In this document: positions 5,059-13,086 of the stretch, in pieces | Layout: the number at the start of each line of letters is the position of its first letter | Numbering within the stretch: position 1 is the first letter of the stretch | DNA from: JBBSDV01 sp038240335 | Lineage (GTDB): Bacteria > Chloroflexota > Dehalococcoidia > DSTF01 > JACRBR01 | Direction: 5' to 3' | NCBI GenBank assembly: GCA_038240335.1 | Contig: JBBSDV010000085.1 | Coordinates: 1 to 13,499, forward strand | DNA length: 13,499 nt | Made by a program: the position numbers and the translations under genes | The notes under the pieces: model-generated | The model's database searches: none | Seen by the model: only the letters and a program-made list of their open reading frames with translations | What the model was told of the DNA's origin: nothing

Positions 5059-7956
5059 ATGAGCGATGACACTCCTGCTCCCGCCTGGCTCCGCACGACC
5101 GGATCGCCGAATGCGCGATCGGGCTATGGCGCCGCACCAGCGAACGACTCGCCTCCGGAGCCTGCATCGATCGCCTTAAAGCGACGAACGGCAACGCGCG
5201 GGCGGCCGCGCACCTCAGTCGCGCACGCCGGGGGCCCTGTGCTGCTTTCCGACAACGCGCGCGTGGTGCTCGAACGGCGCTATCTGGCGAAGGACGCCGA
5301 CGGAACGATCATCGAGACGCCGGAGCAGCTGTTCCGGCGTGTTGCCCACAACATTGCCCTCGCCGAAGCGAAGTTCGCGCCGGCCGACGCCGATACCGCC
5401 GTCGCCCGGTACGAGGACGAGTTCTTCTCGCTGATGACCTCGCTTCGCTTTCTCCCGAACTCGCCGACGCTCGGAAACGCGGGCCGGCCCATGCAACAGC
5501 TATCGGCGTGCTTCGTCCTGCCCGTCGAGGACTCGATGGAGGGCATATTTGAGTCGCTGAAGGACACGGCTCTCATTCACCAGAGCGGCGGCGGCACCGG
5601 ATTTGCATTCAGCCGGCTGCGTCCGGCAGGCGACATTGTCGCGTCGACGGGCGGCGTCGCCAGCGGGCCCGTCTCGTTCATGCGCGTCTATGACGCAGCG
5701 ACGGAGTCGATCAAGCAGGGCGGCACGCGACGCGGCGCGAACATGGCAATCCTCAGCGTCGATCACCCCGACATCGAGGCATTCATCGACGTCAAATCGA
5801 ACATGACGGCGCTGCAAAACTTCAACATCAGTGTCGCCGTCACGGAGCGCTTCCTCGAGGCCGTTGAGCGCGACCAGACATACGAGCTGCTGAACCCGCG
5901 CACGCGGCAGGTCGCAGGCACGCGCAGCGCGCGAGCGATCTTCCGGCGCATCGTCGAGAATGCGTGGCGAAACGGCGACCCGGGTCTCGTCTTCCTCGAT
6001 CGCATCAACCGTGACAATCCGACTCCGCAACTCGGGCGCATAGAGGCGACGAACCCGTGCGGCGAGCAGCCCCTGCTGCCGTACGAATCGTGCAACCTCG
6101 GCTCGCTGAACCTCTCGAAATTCGTTCGCGAGGCGAAGGCGCCCGAAGCGCCCCGACGCGCTACCACGAATAGGAACGGCGCCGGCAAGAACGGCGGGGC
6201 GCCGTCGGGATCTTTGAGTCGAGCTGACGACGATGGGGCTACCGATGTCGAAATCGACTGGGATGGGCTCGCGGCGGCGATCCCGATTTGTGTGCGCTTT
6301 CTCGACGACGTGATCGAGCAGAATCAGTACCCGATGCGCGAGATCGACGAGATGACGAAGCAAACACGGAAGATCGGCCTCGGCGTGATGGGTTGGGCCG
6401 ACCTGCTGTTCCGCCTGCGTATCCGGTACGACTCCGGCAAGGCGCTGTCGCTCGCCGCCGAGATGATGTCGTTTGTGCAACAGCACGCGGATCGCGCCTC
6501 GCTCGCGCTTGGGAGCGAGCGCGGTGTCTTCCCAGCCTGGCACGGCTCGATCTACGATCCGGCGTCGTGCGACGAGCGTGGCGGCCCGCGCTATCGCAAC
6601 TCCACACGCACGACGATCGCGCCAACCGGCACGCTGAGCATCATCGCGGACGCATCCGGCGGCATCGAGCCGGCGTTTGCGCTCGCATTCATGCGCCAGC
6701 ACCACCTCGACCGAACCGATCCAGCGAAGGTGACGCAGCTGCCGGAGGTTAACCAAACCTTCCGCACGATCGCCGAGCGCGCCGGCTTCCTCAGCAAGGA
6801 TCTTGTCGAGCACCTGGCTTCGGGCGGGTCCCTGGCCGAACGCGATGAGACGCCGGCGTGGGCGAAGGACGTCTTCCGGACATCCCACGAGATCGCGCCG
6901 GAATGGCATGTGAAGATGCAGGCGGCGTTTCAGCAGCACACGGACAACGCCGTCAGCAAGACGATCAACTTCCGCGCCGACGCGTCCGTGGACGACGTCG
7001 AAACCGCGTACATGCTGGCGTACCGCGAAGGCTGCAAGGGGATCACCGTGTACCGCGACGGCTCGCGCGACCACCAGGTGCTGTCGCATGCCACCCCCCA
7101 TGGCCCTGAGCAGGCGGAGTCGGTCGCCGCGGAGATGGCGCTCGCGTTCAGCGACCTGCTGCCCTCCCCGCAGGCATCGCTCGCGCCGCGGCCGGCCGGC
7201 GCACCGTACCGTCGGCATCTGCCGGACGAGCGCGACTCAGTGACGCATAAGTTCCGTGTCGGCGAGCAGGAGGGATACGTGACTGCCGGCCTATACGACG
7301 ACGGCAGGCCCGGCGAGATCTTCGTCAACATCTCCAAAGAAGGGTCGACGATCCGCGGGCTGATGGACTCGGTCGCCGTGCTTACTTCGGTCGCGCTGCA
7401 GTACGGCGTGCCGCTCGAGAATCTCGTCGCCAAGTTCCGGGGCGTGCACTTCGAGCCGGCGGGGCTGACGAACAACCCCCAGATCCCGAACGCGTCCTCG
7501 CTCGTCGACTACATCTTTCGGTGGCTCGAGCTCCGGTTCTCGGGACGGCCAGCCAGCGATCCAGTGAACGACGGCGCCACCGCGAGCGCGCCTTCGGTTG
7601 GACGTGCGCGCGCGTCGGCCCCGCGCGTCGCGGCAGGACGTGGCTCCGCGAAGCCGGCCTCCTCTTCGGACGCGGCGGTGGGTGATCAGCAAACGCCCGC
7701 TATCAGCCGTTCCTCCAGGCGGCGCAAGGACAAGTCGTTCGATCTGACTCGCACGCGGGGCGATGGGACGGAGCGGGGCCGCCAGACGCCGCCGCTTGCC
7801 GGAACGGCGGCCGATCTCGTTCCCGGCGTCGATCTCGCCGCGCCGACCGGTGCAGCGCCAATGTCGACCGGCATCGGCTGCCCTGACTGTGGCGCCATCC
7901 TCGTATTTGCCGAAGGATGCCTGTCGTGTCGCGCTTGCGGGTACTCCCGGTGCTAG
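5059..7956 (+). CDS. nrdJ: Adenosylcobalamin-dependent (class II) ribonucleotide reductase
   Basis: NrdJ reduces ribonucleotides to deoxyribonucleotides using a thiyl radical made from adenosylcobalamin, so it needs no oxygen. The start is ATG at 5059 (965 residues); an in-frame ATG at 4930 would lie upstream of the promoter. The disordered N-terminus (1 to about 55) precedes the catalytic barrel. The likely radical cysteine is C334 in NPCGEQ, with N332 and E336 nearby. C151 (SACFVLP) and C345 (YESCNLGS) form the reducible pair; the 11-residue spacing from C334 to C345 matches Thermotoga NrdJ as I recall it. Other marks are HQSGGGTGFAFSRLRP, GGTRRGANM, GLGVMGWADLL, TIAPTGTLS and EGCKGITVYRDGS. 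Oddities are a low-complexity insertion (about 359-396) and a long linker (about 828-936) before a six-cysteine ribbon (941, 944, 954, 957, 960, 965) that ends the protein. Confidence 0.97.
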   Translation: MSDDTPAPAWLRTTGSPNARSGYGAAPANDSPPEPASIALKRRTATRGRPRTSVAHAGGPVLLSDNARVVLERRYLAKDADGTIIETPEQLFRRVAHNIALAEAKFAPADADTAVARYEDEFFSLMTSLRFLPNSPTLGNAGRPMQQLSACFVLPVEDSMEGIFESLKDTALIHQSGGGTGFAFSRLRPAGDIVASTGGVASGPVSFMRVYDAATESIKQGGTRRGANMAILSVDHPDIEAFIDVKSNMTALQNFNISVAVTERFLEAVERDQTYELLNPRTRQVAGTRSARAIFRRIVENAWRNGDPGLVFLDRINRDNPTPQLGRIEATNPCGEQPLLPYESCNLGSLNLSKFVREAKAPEAPRRATTNRNGAGKNGGAPSGSLSRADDDGATDVEIDWDGLAAAIPICVRFLDDVIEQNQYPMREIDEMTKQTRKIGLGVMGWADLLFRLRIRYDSGKALSLAAEMMSFVQQHADRASLALGSERGVFPAWHGSIYDPASCDERGGPRYRNSTRTTIAPTGTLSIIADASGGIEPAFALAFMRQHHLDRTDPAKVTQLPEVNQTFRTIAERAGFLSKDLVEHLASGGSLAERDETPAWAKDVFRTSHEIAPEWHVKMQAAFQQHTDNAVSKTINFRADASVDDVETAYMLAYREGCKGITVYRDGSRDHQVLSHATPHGPEQAESVAAEMALAFSDLLPSPQASLAPRPAGAPYRRHLPDERDSVTHKFRVGEQEGYVTAGLYDDGRPGEIFVNISKEGSTIRGLMDSVAVLTSVALQYGVPLENLVAKFRGVHFEPAGLTNNPQIPNASSLVDYIFRWLELRFSGRPASDPVNDGATASAPSVGRARASAPRVAAGRGSAKPASSSDAAVGDQQTPAISRSSRRRKDKSFDLTRTRGDGTERGRQTPPLAGTAADLVPGVDLAAPTGAAPMSTGIGCPDCGAILVFAEGCLSCRACGYSRC

Positions 7957-8061
7957 GATCGCGCTCACTGCCCGGTTCATCCTCGCGAGCCTGGACCCGG
8001 CGTGCGCCATTCCCGTCGCGGGCTCCGTGCGCTTCGCGGCCTGATCTGCCATGGTCGTGAC

Positions 8062-8727
8062 GTGCAACTAGCGATCGATGCCGCGGACGACGCGCCGGCC
8101 GTGGCGCTGGCGGTCGACGGCGTAGCGGGCATGGTGCTGGCCTGGGAATCGGCGCGCAATCATTCCGTCGAACTGCTGCCGAACATCGATCGGCTGCTCT
8201 CGGAGGCAGGGCGATCGAAGGACGACATTGACGCGATCTGCGTCGACATCGGCCCCGGCGGCTACGCAGCGCTGCGTGTGGGCGTCAGCATCGCAAAGGC
8301 GCTGGCGCACGGCCTCGACGTGCCGATCGCAGGTGTCGGCCGGCTCGAGCTCGATGCGTGGTCGGTACAGGCCGACGCCGGCGACGCGCGGATCATCGCG
8401 GTGCATCGCGCCGGGCGAGGCGAGGCGGCATGGGCCACCTATCGCAACTCACCCGATGGCTGGATGGAGATGGCGCCGCCGCGGATCAGCCCGTTCGGCG
8501 ATCTCCATGCGGCTATCCTCCGCGCGGACGTCGTCGTCGGAGATATCGATGACGATCTCGCCGTCGCGGTCCGTGGGGCCGGGGCGGCCGTCGCATCGCC
8601 GCACACGCATCGCGTGATCGCCCTCGCTGCACTGGGTCAGCAACGGCTCGCGAGCGGCCGCGCGGACGCGGCGGAGACGCTCGTGCCGTTGTACCTCCGA
8701 GCCCCGGCGATTGGCGCGCAACCGTAG
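8062..8727 (+). CDS. tsaB: tRNA threonylcarbamoyladenosine biosynthesis protein TsaB
   Basis: TsaB is the non-catalytic partner of TsaD in the complex that puts the threonylcarbamoyl group on A37 of ANN-decoding tRNAs (t6A). The fold is ASKHA-like: LAIDAADDAPAVALAV at the N-terminus, then HSVELLPNIDRLLSEAG, then DAICVDIGPGGYAALRVG with AKALAHGLDVPIAGVGRLE. The C-terminal half is poorly conserved, as is usual. I chose GTG at 8062 (221 residues) because family members begin directly at this first strand. A GTG 60 bases upstream would add an arginine-rich 20-residue lead. No clear Shine-Dalgarno is seen. The usual GPGSFTGLR motif reads GPGGYAALR here. The gene follows nrdJ by 105 bases on the same strand, and tsaD and tsaE are not in the window. 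Confidence 0.92.
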   Translation: MQLAIDAADDAPAVALAVDGVAGMVLAWESARNHSVELLPNIDRLLSEAGRSKDDIDAICVDIGPGGYAALRVGVSIAKALAHGLDVPIAGVGRLELDAWSVQADAGDARIIAVHRAGRGEAAWATYRNSPDGWMEMAPPRISPFGDLHAAILRADVVVGDIDDDLAVAVRGAGAAVASPHTHRVIALAALGQQRLASGRADAAETLVPLYLRAPAIGAQP

Positions 8728-8830
8728 GCCTGGCCTAGGAGTTTCGCGCCACGCCATCGTTGTGCGCTTGGAATCAACAACTACGTCTCGAACCCGGCCG
8801 GCCCGATTGGCATTCGTCGCCGTCGTCGGA

Positions 8831-8849
8831 CTCGGCTACTAGCGCCGAG
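8831..8849. terminator. Hairpin between convergent tsaB and dehydrogenase genes
   Basis: CTCGGC and GCCGAG pair across a 7-base loop, midway in the 164-base convergent gap (8728-8891). No U-run follows on either strand. A short palindrome (TAGGCCTGGCCTA, 8725-8737) also overlaps the tsaB stop. A bidirectional terminator is plausible but weakly supported. Confidence 0.35.
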
Positions 8850-8891
8850 CCTACACGCGGAGCGGTGCGGCATGTGAGCGCGTGGGTTCGC

Positions 8892-9980
8892 TCAGTATCC
8901 GCGCGCCGGATCGACGACGTTGTGCAGCGGATCGCCGGCTATATAGCGGCGGAGATTCTCGCTGAAGATGCTGACGGCGCGATCGTTGTAGATCGCGGTG
9001 CCGCCGCTGATGTGCGGCGACACGATGACGTTCTCCATGTCCCATAGCGGGCTCGTCGCTGGGAGTGGCTCCGACTCGAAGACATCGAGGGCGGCGCCGG
9101 CGATCGTGTGCTCCTCGAGCGCGCGCACGAGGTCGGCCTCGACGACGACGGCGCCGCGGGCGATGTTCACCAACACCGCGTTCGGGCGCATCATGGCCAA
9201 CTCTCGCGCGCCGATCATGCCGCGCGTCTGCGGGGTCAGCGGCATGCTGAGGACGACGTAGTCGCTCTCCGCCAGCAGCCGCGACAGTTCGCCTGCGGGA
9301 AGCAACTCATCGGCATCGGACGACGTCTCGCCGCCCGCAAACGACCGCTTCGTTCCGATAACCCGGCAGCCGAAGGCCTTCGCCAGCCGCCCGACTTCGG
9401 CACCGATGTGCCCGAAGCCGACGATGCCGACGGTGCTGCCGAAGAGCTCCCGCGGCGCGAAGCGGCTCCATTCGTGCCGCAGCTGGGCGCGCATGTATTG
9501 CGGCGCACCCTTGGCGAACATGAGGATCGAGCTGATCACGAACTCGCCGATCGGTGTCGCATGCAGACCGCTCACCGTCGTCACCGTGACGCCGCCCTCG
9601 ATGAAGCCGCTGCTCAGCAACCGATCTGCGCCGGCGCTGGTCAGCTGGATCCACTTGAGGCGCGGCGCGACGTCGGCGAGCGACAGCGTGTCGGCAGGAT
9701 GCTTCGATGCCGCGACCAGCGCCGTGTGGAGCTCCGGTCCCCAGAAGCCGAATACGATCTCGGCGCGCTGAAATGCGTCACTCAGTCCACCGGCGACGGC
9801 TTCTCGTTCGCGTTCGCTCGGATACTTGAAGCCGCGCAGCAAGCGCCGCTGATCCTGTCCGAGAATCTCGATCTCGATCCGGCCCGGCGCGACGGCTCCG
9901 ATCCGCTCAATCAGCTCCGGCTCGAGCGCGAAAGTGATGAGCACGCGGGTCTTTGCGCCACTGTCTTCGGTTTGGTCCAT
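8892..9980 (-). CDS. D-isomer-specific 2-hydroxyacid dehydrogenase
   Basis: A 362-residue NAD(P)-dependent dehydrogenase that interconverts a 2-keto acid and a D-2-hydroxy acid. The substrate domain is split around the Rossmann domain. VGIVGFGHIGAEVGR carries the GxGxxG dinucleotide fold (G188, G190, G193). The catalytic set is R275 (VNIARGAVV), E304 (DVFESEPLP) and H323 (SPHISGG), in the usual order and spacing. The N-terminus is somewhat long. The start is ATG at 9980, with no Shine-Dalgarno; a TACACT -10 ends 5 bases upstream, so the message may be leaderless. It is downstream of lysA (60-base gap). Substrate is not determinable; glyoxylate/hydroxypyruvate reductase is one option and could link to the glycerate kinase, but that is speculation. 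Phosphoglycerate dehydrogenase with an ACT domain is excluded by length. Confidence 0.92.
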   Translation of the reverse strand: MDQTEDSGAKTRVLITFALEPELIERIGAVAPGRIEIEILGQDQRRLLRGFKYPSEREREAVAGGLSDAFQRAEIVFGFWGPELHTALVAASKHPADTLSLADVAPRLKWIQLTSAGADRLLSSGFIEGGVTVTTVSGLHATPIGEFVISSILMFAKGAPQYMRAQLRHEWSRFAPRELFGSTVGIVGFGHIGAEVGRLAKAFGCRVIGTKRSFAGGETSSDADELLPAGELSRLLAESDYVVLSMPLTPQTRGMIGARELAMMRPNAVLVNIARGAVVVEADLVRALEEHTIAGAALDVFESEPLPATSPLWDMENVIVSPHISGGTAIYNDRAVSIFSENLRRYIAGDPLHNVVDPARGY

Positions 9981-9985
9981 GCCCG

Positions 9986-9991
9986 AGTGTA
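9986..9991 (-). promoter_or_regulatory. -10 element of the hydroxyacid dehydrogenase gene
   Basis: TACACT (4 of 6 to consensus) ends 5 bases before the ATG at 9980. A start point 7 bases on falls at the start codon. No -35 or Shine-Dalgarno is apparent. Support comes mainly from the same layout at three other genes here. Confidence 0.35.
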
Positions 9992-10040
9992 GAAAACGCG
10001 CCCGCTACGCACTATGGGGCCTGAGGCCGGAGACACCGAC

Positions 10041-11363
10041 CTATGCACTTCCCCACACGTCCGTGGCGAGCAGATCGGCGTATGTCTCGCGGCGACGGAC
10101 GAGGCGAGCGATCCCGTCCTTGACGGCGACGACGGCTGGCTTCAACGCCATGTTGTAGTTGCTCGCCATCGAGAGGCAGTAGGCGCCCGATGCCGGCAGC
10201 GCGATGACGTCATTGGGCTGCGTCTCCGGCAGCTGCGCGTCCCGAATCAGTACGTCGCCGGACTCGCAGTACTTGCCGGCGATCGTCACCGTCTCGGCCG
10301 GCGTGTCATCCGCGCGATTGACGACGACGGCTTCATACTTGGCGTCGTACATGGCCGGGCGCGTGTTGTCGGCCATGCCACCATCGACGGAAACCCAGGT
10401 GCGCAGCCCCTCGATGTGCTTGCGGGCGCCGACGGTGTAGAGCGCAACGCCGGCGCGGGCGACGAGCGATCGGCCCGGCTCGACGAACAGGTGCGGCAGC
10501 GGCAGGCCGTTCTCGGCGCAGCGCTGCTTGAACGAAGTCACGATCGCCTCGGCATAGACACTGATGTCCGGCGCGGGGCGCTCGCGCACGTACTGCGATG
10601 CGAAGCCGCCGCCGGGGCTGAATTCCCGGAACCGCAGGCCGTGGCGGCGCACCATATCTGCGGCGAAGGCGAGGACGACCTTGTTGGACTCGTCGTACGG
10701 CTCGAGATCGAACAGCGGCGAGCCGAGATGCGAGTGCAGGCCGACGAGATCGACCCCCACCAAGCGCTGGGCATCTGCGACTGCCTGCTCAGCGGCGCCG
10801 GTGCTGATCGGCAGGCCGAACTTCGTATCGAGCGTGCCGGTGGTGGTCTTAGCGTGTGTGTGCGCGTCAACGCCGGGCGACAGGCGAAGGATGATCGGCT
10901 GCACGATGCCGGCTGTGCGGGCGAGCCGACCGACCAGCTCGAGTTCGTAGAAGTTGTCGACGATGATGCGGCCGATGCCGACGTCGATCGCCTCGCGCAG
11001 CTCCTCCTCGCCCTTGTTGTTGCCGTGAAAGTGACAGCGAGCGGCCGGATATCCGGCCGAAAGCGCGACCGCGAGCTCGCCGCCGGAGACGATATCGAGA
11101 CCGATGCCCTCTTCGCGGGCGACCGTCGCCATGAAGCGGCTGAGGTAGGCCTTCGACGCATAGGTGACCTCCGTGTCCGCGTGTCGCGACGTAAACGCGG
11201 TGACGTACTCGCGGCACGTGGCGCGGATCTCGACTTCGTCGAAGACGTAGAGCGGCGAACCGAACTGGTGCGTGAGCGCCTGCGCGTCGAGGCCGCCGAT
11301 GCTCAGGCGACCGTCGCGGACGGCGGTGGTGCGGGGGAAGATCGATGTGTAGGCGGGATCCAT
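10041..11363 (-). CDS. lysA: Diaminopimelate decarboxylase
   Basis: LysA removes CO2 from meso-diaminopimelate to give lysine, using pyridoxal phosphate (fold-type III alanine-racemase-like barrel plus beta domain). The Schiff-base lysine is K71 in TYASKAYLS. Other marks are SGGELAVAL, HFHGNNKGEEEL (111-122), GLHSHLGS (H212), SPGGGF (249-254) for phosphate binding, EPGRSLVA (295-302), and CESGDVLIRD with C366 and E367, which completes the active site of the partner subunit. SGAYCLSMASNYN near the C-terminus is also typical. Length of 440 residues is normal. The open frame continues upstream to 11567, but those 68 residues lack family similarity and cross the repeats at 11384-11434. The ATG at 11363 has a TATACT ending 6 bases upstream and no Shine-Dalgarno, fitting a leaderless start. 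Confidence 0.96.
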   Translation of the reverse strand: MDPAYTSIFPRTTAVRDGRLSIGGLDAQALTHQFGSPLYVFDEVEIRATCREYVTAFTSRHADTEVTYASKAYLSRFMATVAREEGIGLDIVSGGELAVALSAGYPAARCHFHGNNKGEEELREAIDVGIGRIIVDNFYELELVGRLARTAGIVQPIILRLSPGVDAHTHAKTTTGTLDTKFGLPISTGAAEQAVADAQRLVGVDLVGLHSHLGSPLFDLEPYDESNKVVLAFAADMVRRHGLRFREFSPGGGFASQYVRERPAPDISVYAEAIVTSFKQRCAENGLPLPHLFVEPGRSLVARAGVALYTVGARKHIEGLRTWVSVDGGMADNTRPAMYDAKYEAVVVNRADDTPAETVTIAGKYCESGDVLIRDAQLPETQPNDVIALPASGAYCLSMASNYNMALKPAVVAVKDGIARLVRRRETYADLLATDVWGSA

Positions 11364-11369
11364 GCGCGG

Positions 11370-11375
11370 AGTATA
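11370..11375 (-). promoter_or_regulatory. -10 element of lysA (leaderless)
   Basis: TATACT (5 of 6 to consensus) ends 6 bases before the lysA ATG at 11363; a start 7 bases on is the A of ATG. There is no convincing -35, and no Shine-Dalgarno between this element and the start codon. Confidence 0.55.
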
Positions 11376-11383
11376 GGCGGTGC

Positions 11384-11404
11384 GAGGCGGGAGGCGGGAG
11401 GTGA
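11384..11404. repeat. 7-base tandem repeat, GAGGCGG type
   Basis: Two exact GAGGCGG units and a third diverged one (GAGGTGA) lie just upstream of the lysA promoter, in the 94-base gap after the S41 peptidase gene. Confidence 0.6.
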
Positions 11405-11406
11405 GC

Positions 11407-11434
11407 TGGATGCTCGATGCTGGATGCTGGATGC
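11407..11434. repeat. 7-base tandem repeat, TGGATGC type
   Basis: Four consecutive units read TGGATGC, TCGATGC, TGGATGC, TGGATGC. The array sits two bases beyond the GAGGCGG repeat, between lysA and the S41 gene, and is non-coding if the lysA start is at 11363. Confidence 0.75.
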
Positions 11435-11457
11435 CGTCGGACTTCTGAGTGCCGACG

Positions 11458-12867
11458 TCAGCGGCCCTCGAGATGGGCGATTGCGGCATCGAGCTGGGGG
11501 TCGCGGGCGGCGGCGATGTCGTCCTGGGTGCGGGCGACGGGCTCGTCCGGGATGACGCCGACGCCATTGAGCTTATTGTTCGTCACCGGGCCGAGATGCG
11601 TGTTGGTGGTGACGGCGAGCGAGGATCCGTCGCCCAGCGGTTGGATGTCGGTGTAGCCGACGCAGCCGTTCGTTGTGCCACCGACGACGTAGGCCTGGTG
11701 ATACTCCTGCAGAGCCACCGCGAACACCTCGGCGACGCTGCCGGTGCGATTGTTCGTGAGCAGCACCGTCGGCCGCACAACCGGCAGCGTTGCGCCGCTG
11801 GCGTGCTCCTCCTCGACAAGGCCGTCGCGGCCGCGGTCGCGGACGATGACACCCTGCTTGACGAAGAGACTGATCGCATCCGGGTCGAGACGGCCACCGG
11901 GGTCGCCGCGCAGGTCGATGATCCACGACGTCACGCCCTGGGCGTCGAATGCGGCGAGCGCGGCATGCAGTGGCTCGGCGATGCCGCCGTCGACGAAGTT
12001 GCGGATGCGGACGTAGCCGATGCCGCCGTCGAGAACGCGCGCTTCGACGTTCTCGGGTGTCACGCGCGCGCGGGTCGCGATGGCTTCGACGAGGGCGTCG
12101 ACGCCCCGTCGGCGCAGCGTCAGCCGCACGGGCGTACCTTCGTGGCCGTTGATCAGGTCGTACGCGCCGGCGGGAGCGAGGCCGGTCGAGTCTGCGCCGT
12201 CAATCGCGATGATGCGATCGCCGACGAGAACCCCGGCGGCCGCGGCCGGGCCGACGCCGATTACTTCCGTGACGAGCGGCGGCGTGCCGGCGAGCTCGAC
12301 GCCGATGCCGACGGCGCCCTTACCGGCGCGGGTGTCGACGAGCGTGTCGTTCGCGACGGGGTTGAGGAAGAAGGTGTGGCAGTCCTGAAGCGTCGTCGCC
12401 ATGCCGCGGATGGCGACGTATCGGAGCGGCGTCGGATCGGGGGACGCGGCCACCAGCTGCTTGTACGCGGCGGCGAAGGCCGCGAAGTCCCTCACGCGAT
12501 CGTCGTTGAACATCGGTGACGGCGGCAGCGAGAGGTTGCCTGCGTTGGCTTCGAGCAGCGCCCACGCTCCGTCGAGCAGGCGCGATGAGTCGATGGGCTC
12601 GATGTATTCGTCGAGCAGGCGATTGTACGCCGTCTCGATGATCGCGATGCCGCCATGCTTCAGGAGCACGACGGGATCGGGTGTTGCCGTGCCAAGCGGC
12701 GGCGTGGCGGTCGCCGTCTCGGGGACGGTAGTGGGGGTCGCCGTCGTTTCCGTCGGCGGCGGCGGCGTTGCCGCGTGCCCACACGCTGTGAACGAGAAGG
12801 CCGCGATCGCCAACACAAGGAGGCTGACGAGCGAGCGCCGGCGTGCGAAACGAAAGGTGTGGGTCAT
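11458..12867 (-). CDS. S41 family (C-terminal processing) peptidase lipoprotein, atypical dyad
   Basis: A 469-residue exported protein. It has a lipoprotein signal peptide (RRR then a hydrophobic stretch, lipobox-like FTAC with lipidated C29), a threonine/proline linker (about 33-65), and a helical N-terminal region. A PDZ domain follows (about 183-262: GIGVELAGTPPLVTEVIGVG, then GVLVGDRIIAIDG). The S41 protease core includes GGIGYVRIRNF, WIIDLRGDPGG (315-325) and NNRTGSVAEVFA with the nucleophile S377. Members cleave C-terminal regions of envelope or misfolded proteins. In CtpA-type enzymes a lysine lies about 25 residues after the serine (in a GKG context). Here that position is C402 in TTNGCVG, so classical Ser-Lys catalysis is doubtful. 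The start is ATG at 12867, which gives a good signal peptide; no clear Shine-Dalgarno. A TACACT at 12897-12902 may be its -10. Confidence 0.9.
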   Translation of the reverse strand: MTHTFRFARRRSLVSLLVLAIAAFSFTACGHAATPPPPTETTATPTTVPETATATPPLGTATPDPVVLLKHGGIAIIETAYNRLLDEYIEPIDSSRLLDGAWALLEANAGNLSLPPSPMFNDDRVRDFAAFAAAYKQLVAASPDPTPLRYVAIRGMATTLQDCHTFFLNPVANDTLVDTRAGKGAVGIGVELAGTPPLVTEVIGVGPAAAAGVLVGDRIIAIDGADSTGLAPAGAYDLINGHEGTPVRLTLRRRGVDALVEAIATRARVTPENVEARVLDGGIGYVRIRNFVDGGIAEPLHAALAAFDAQGVTSWIIDLRGDPGGRLDPDAISLFVKQGVIVRDRGRDGLVEEEHASGATLPVVRPTVLLTNNRTGSVAEVFAVALQEYHQAYVVGGTTNGCVGYTDIQPLGDGSSLAVTTNTHLGPVTNNKLNGVGVIPDEPVARTQDDIAAARDPQLDAAIAHLEGR

Positions 12868-12896
12868 GCAGTCAGTTCGGCGTTTGGTGATGCTGG

Positions 12897-12902
12897 AGTG
12901 TA
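12897..12902 (-). promoter_or_regulatory. Possible -10 element of the S41 peptidase gene
   Basis: TACACT on the minus strand (4 of 6 to consensus) would give a leader of about 22 bases before the ATG at 12867. No -35 is visible at the usual spacing. Confidence 0.25.
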
Positions 12903-12970
12903 GCGAATGGCGGTGCTTTGCCGGCCAGCACCGCGTCTATGAGCACGGACCTCCAATCTCGTTCCGACTC

Positions 12971-13030
12971 CGTTATGTAATCGTTTGGCACTTTTAGGTA
13001 TGCGCCGGCGGACAACATCCGGATGCATCG
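12971..13030. repeat. 61-base direct repeat, copy 1
   Basis: This 60-base stretch begins CGTTATGTAATCGTTT and ends in a perfect palindrome CATCCGGATG (13016-13025) plus CATCG. It matches copy 2 at 53 of 61 aligned positions with one single-base gap. It is AT-richer than the surrounding sequence. Confidence 0.85.
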
Positions 13031-13086
13031 AGACGGAATTGGTTGCGCCACTCTGGGCACTGTCCGGGCAGCTGATTGAGGCCGTT

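Noticed and set aside
5500..7218. Long antisense open frame (572 residues) opposite nrdJ
   Set aside because: It is a shadow of nrdJ codon usage in GC-rich DNA, with no family features.
10014..11555. Long plus-strand open frame (513 residues) opposite lysA
   Set aside because: Antisense shadow of lysA with aspartate/arginine-rich, featureless translation.
11364..11567. Upstream extension of lysA by 68 residues
   Set aside because: The extension runs through the heptamer arrays and overlaps the end of the S41 gene. The LysA family begins near the ATG at 11363, which has its own -10.
11449..12519. Plus-strand open frame (356 residues) opposite the S41 gene
   Set aside because: Antisense shadow; the minus-strand reading has a signal peptide, PDZ and protease core.
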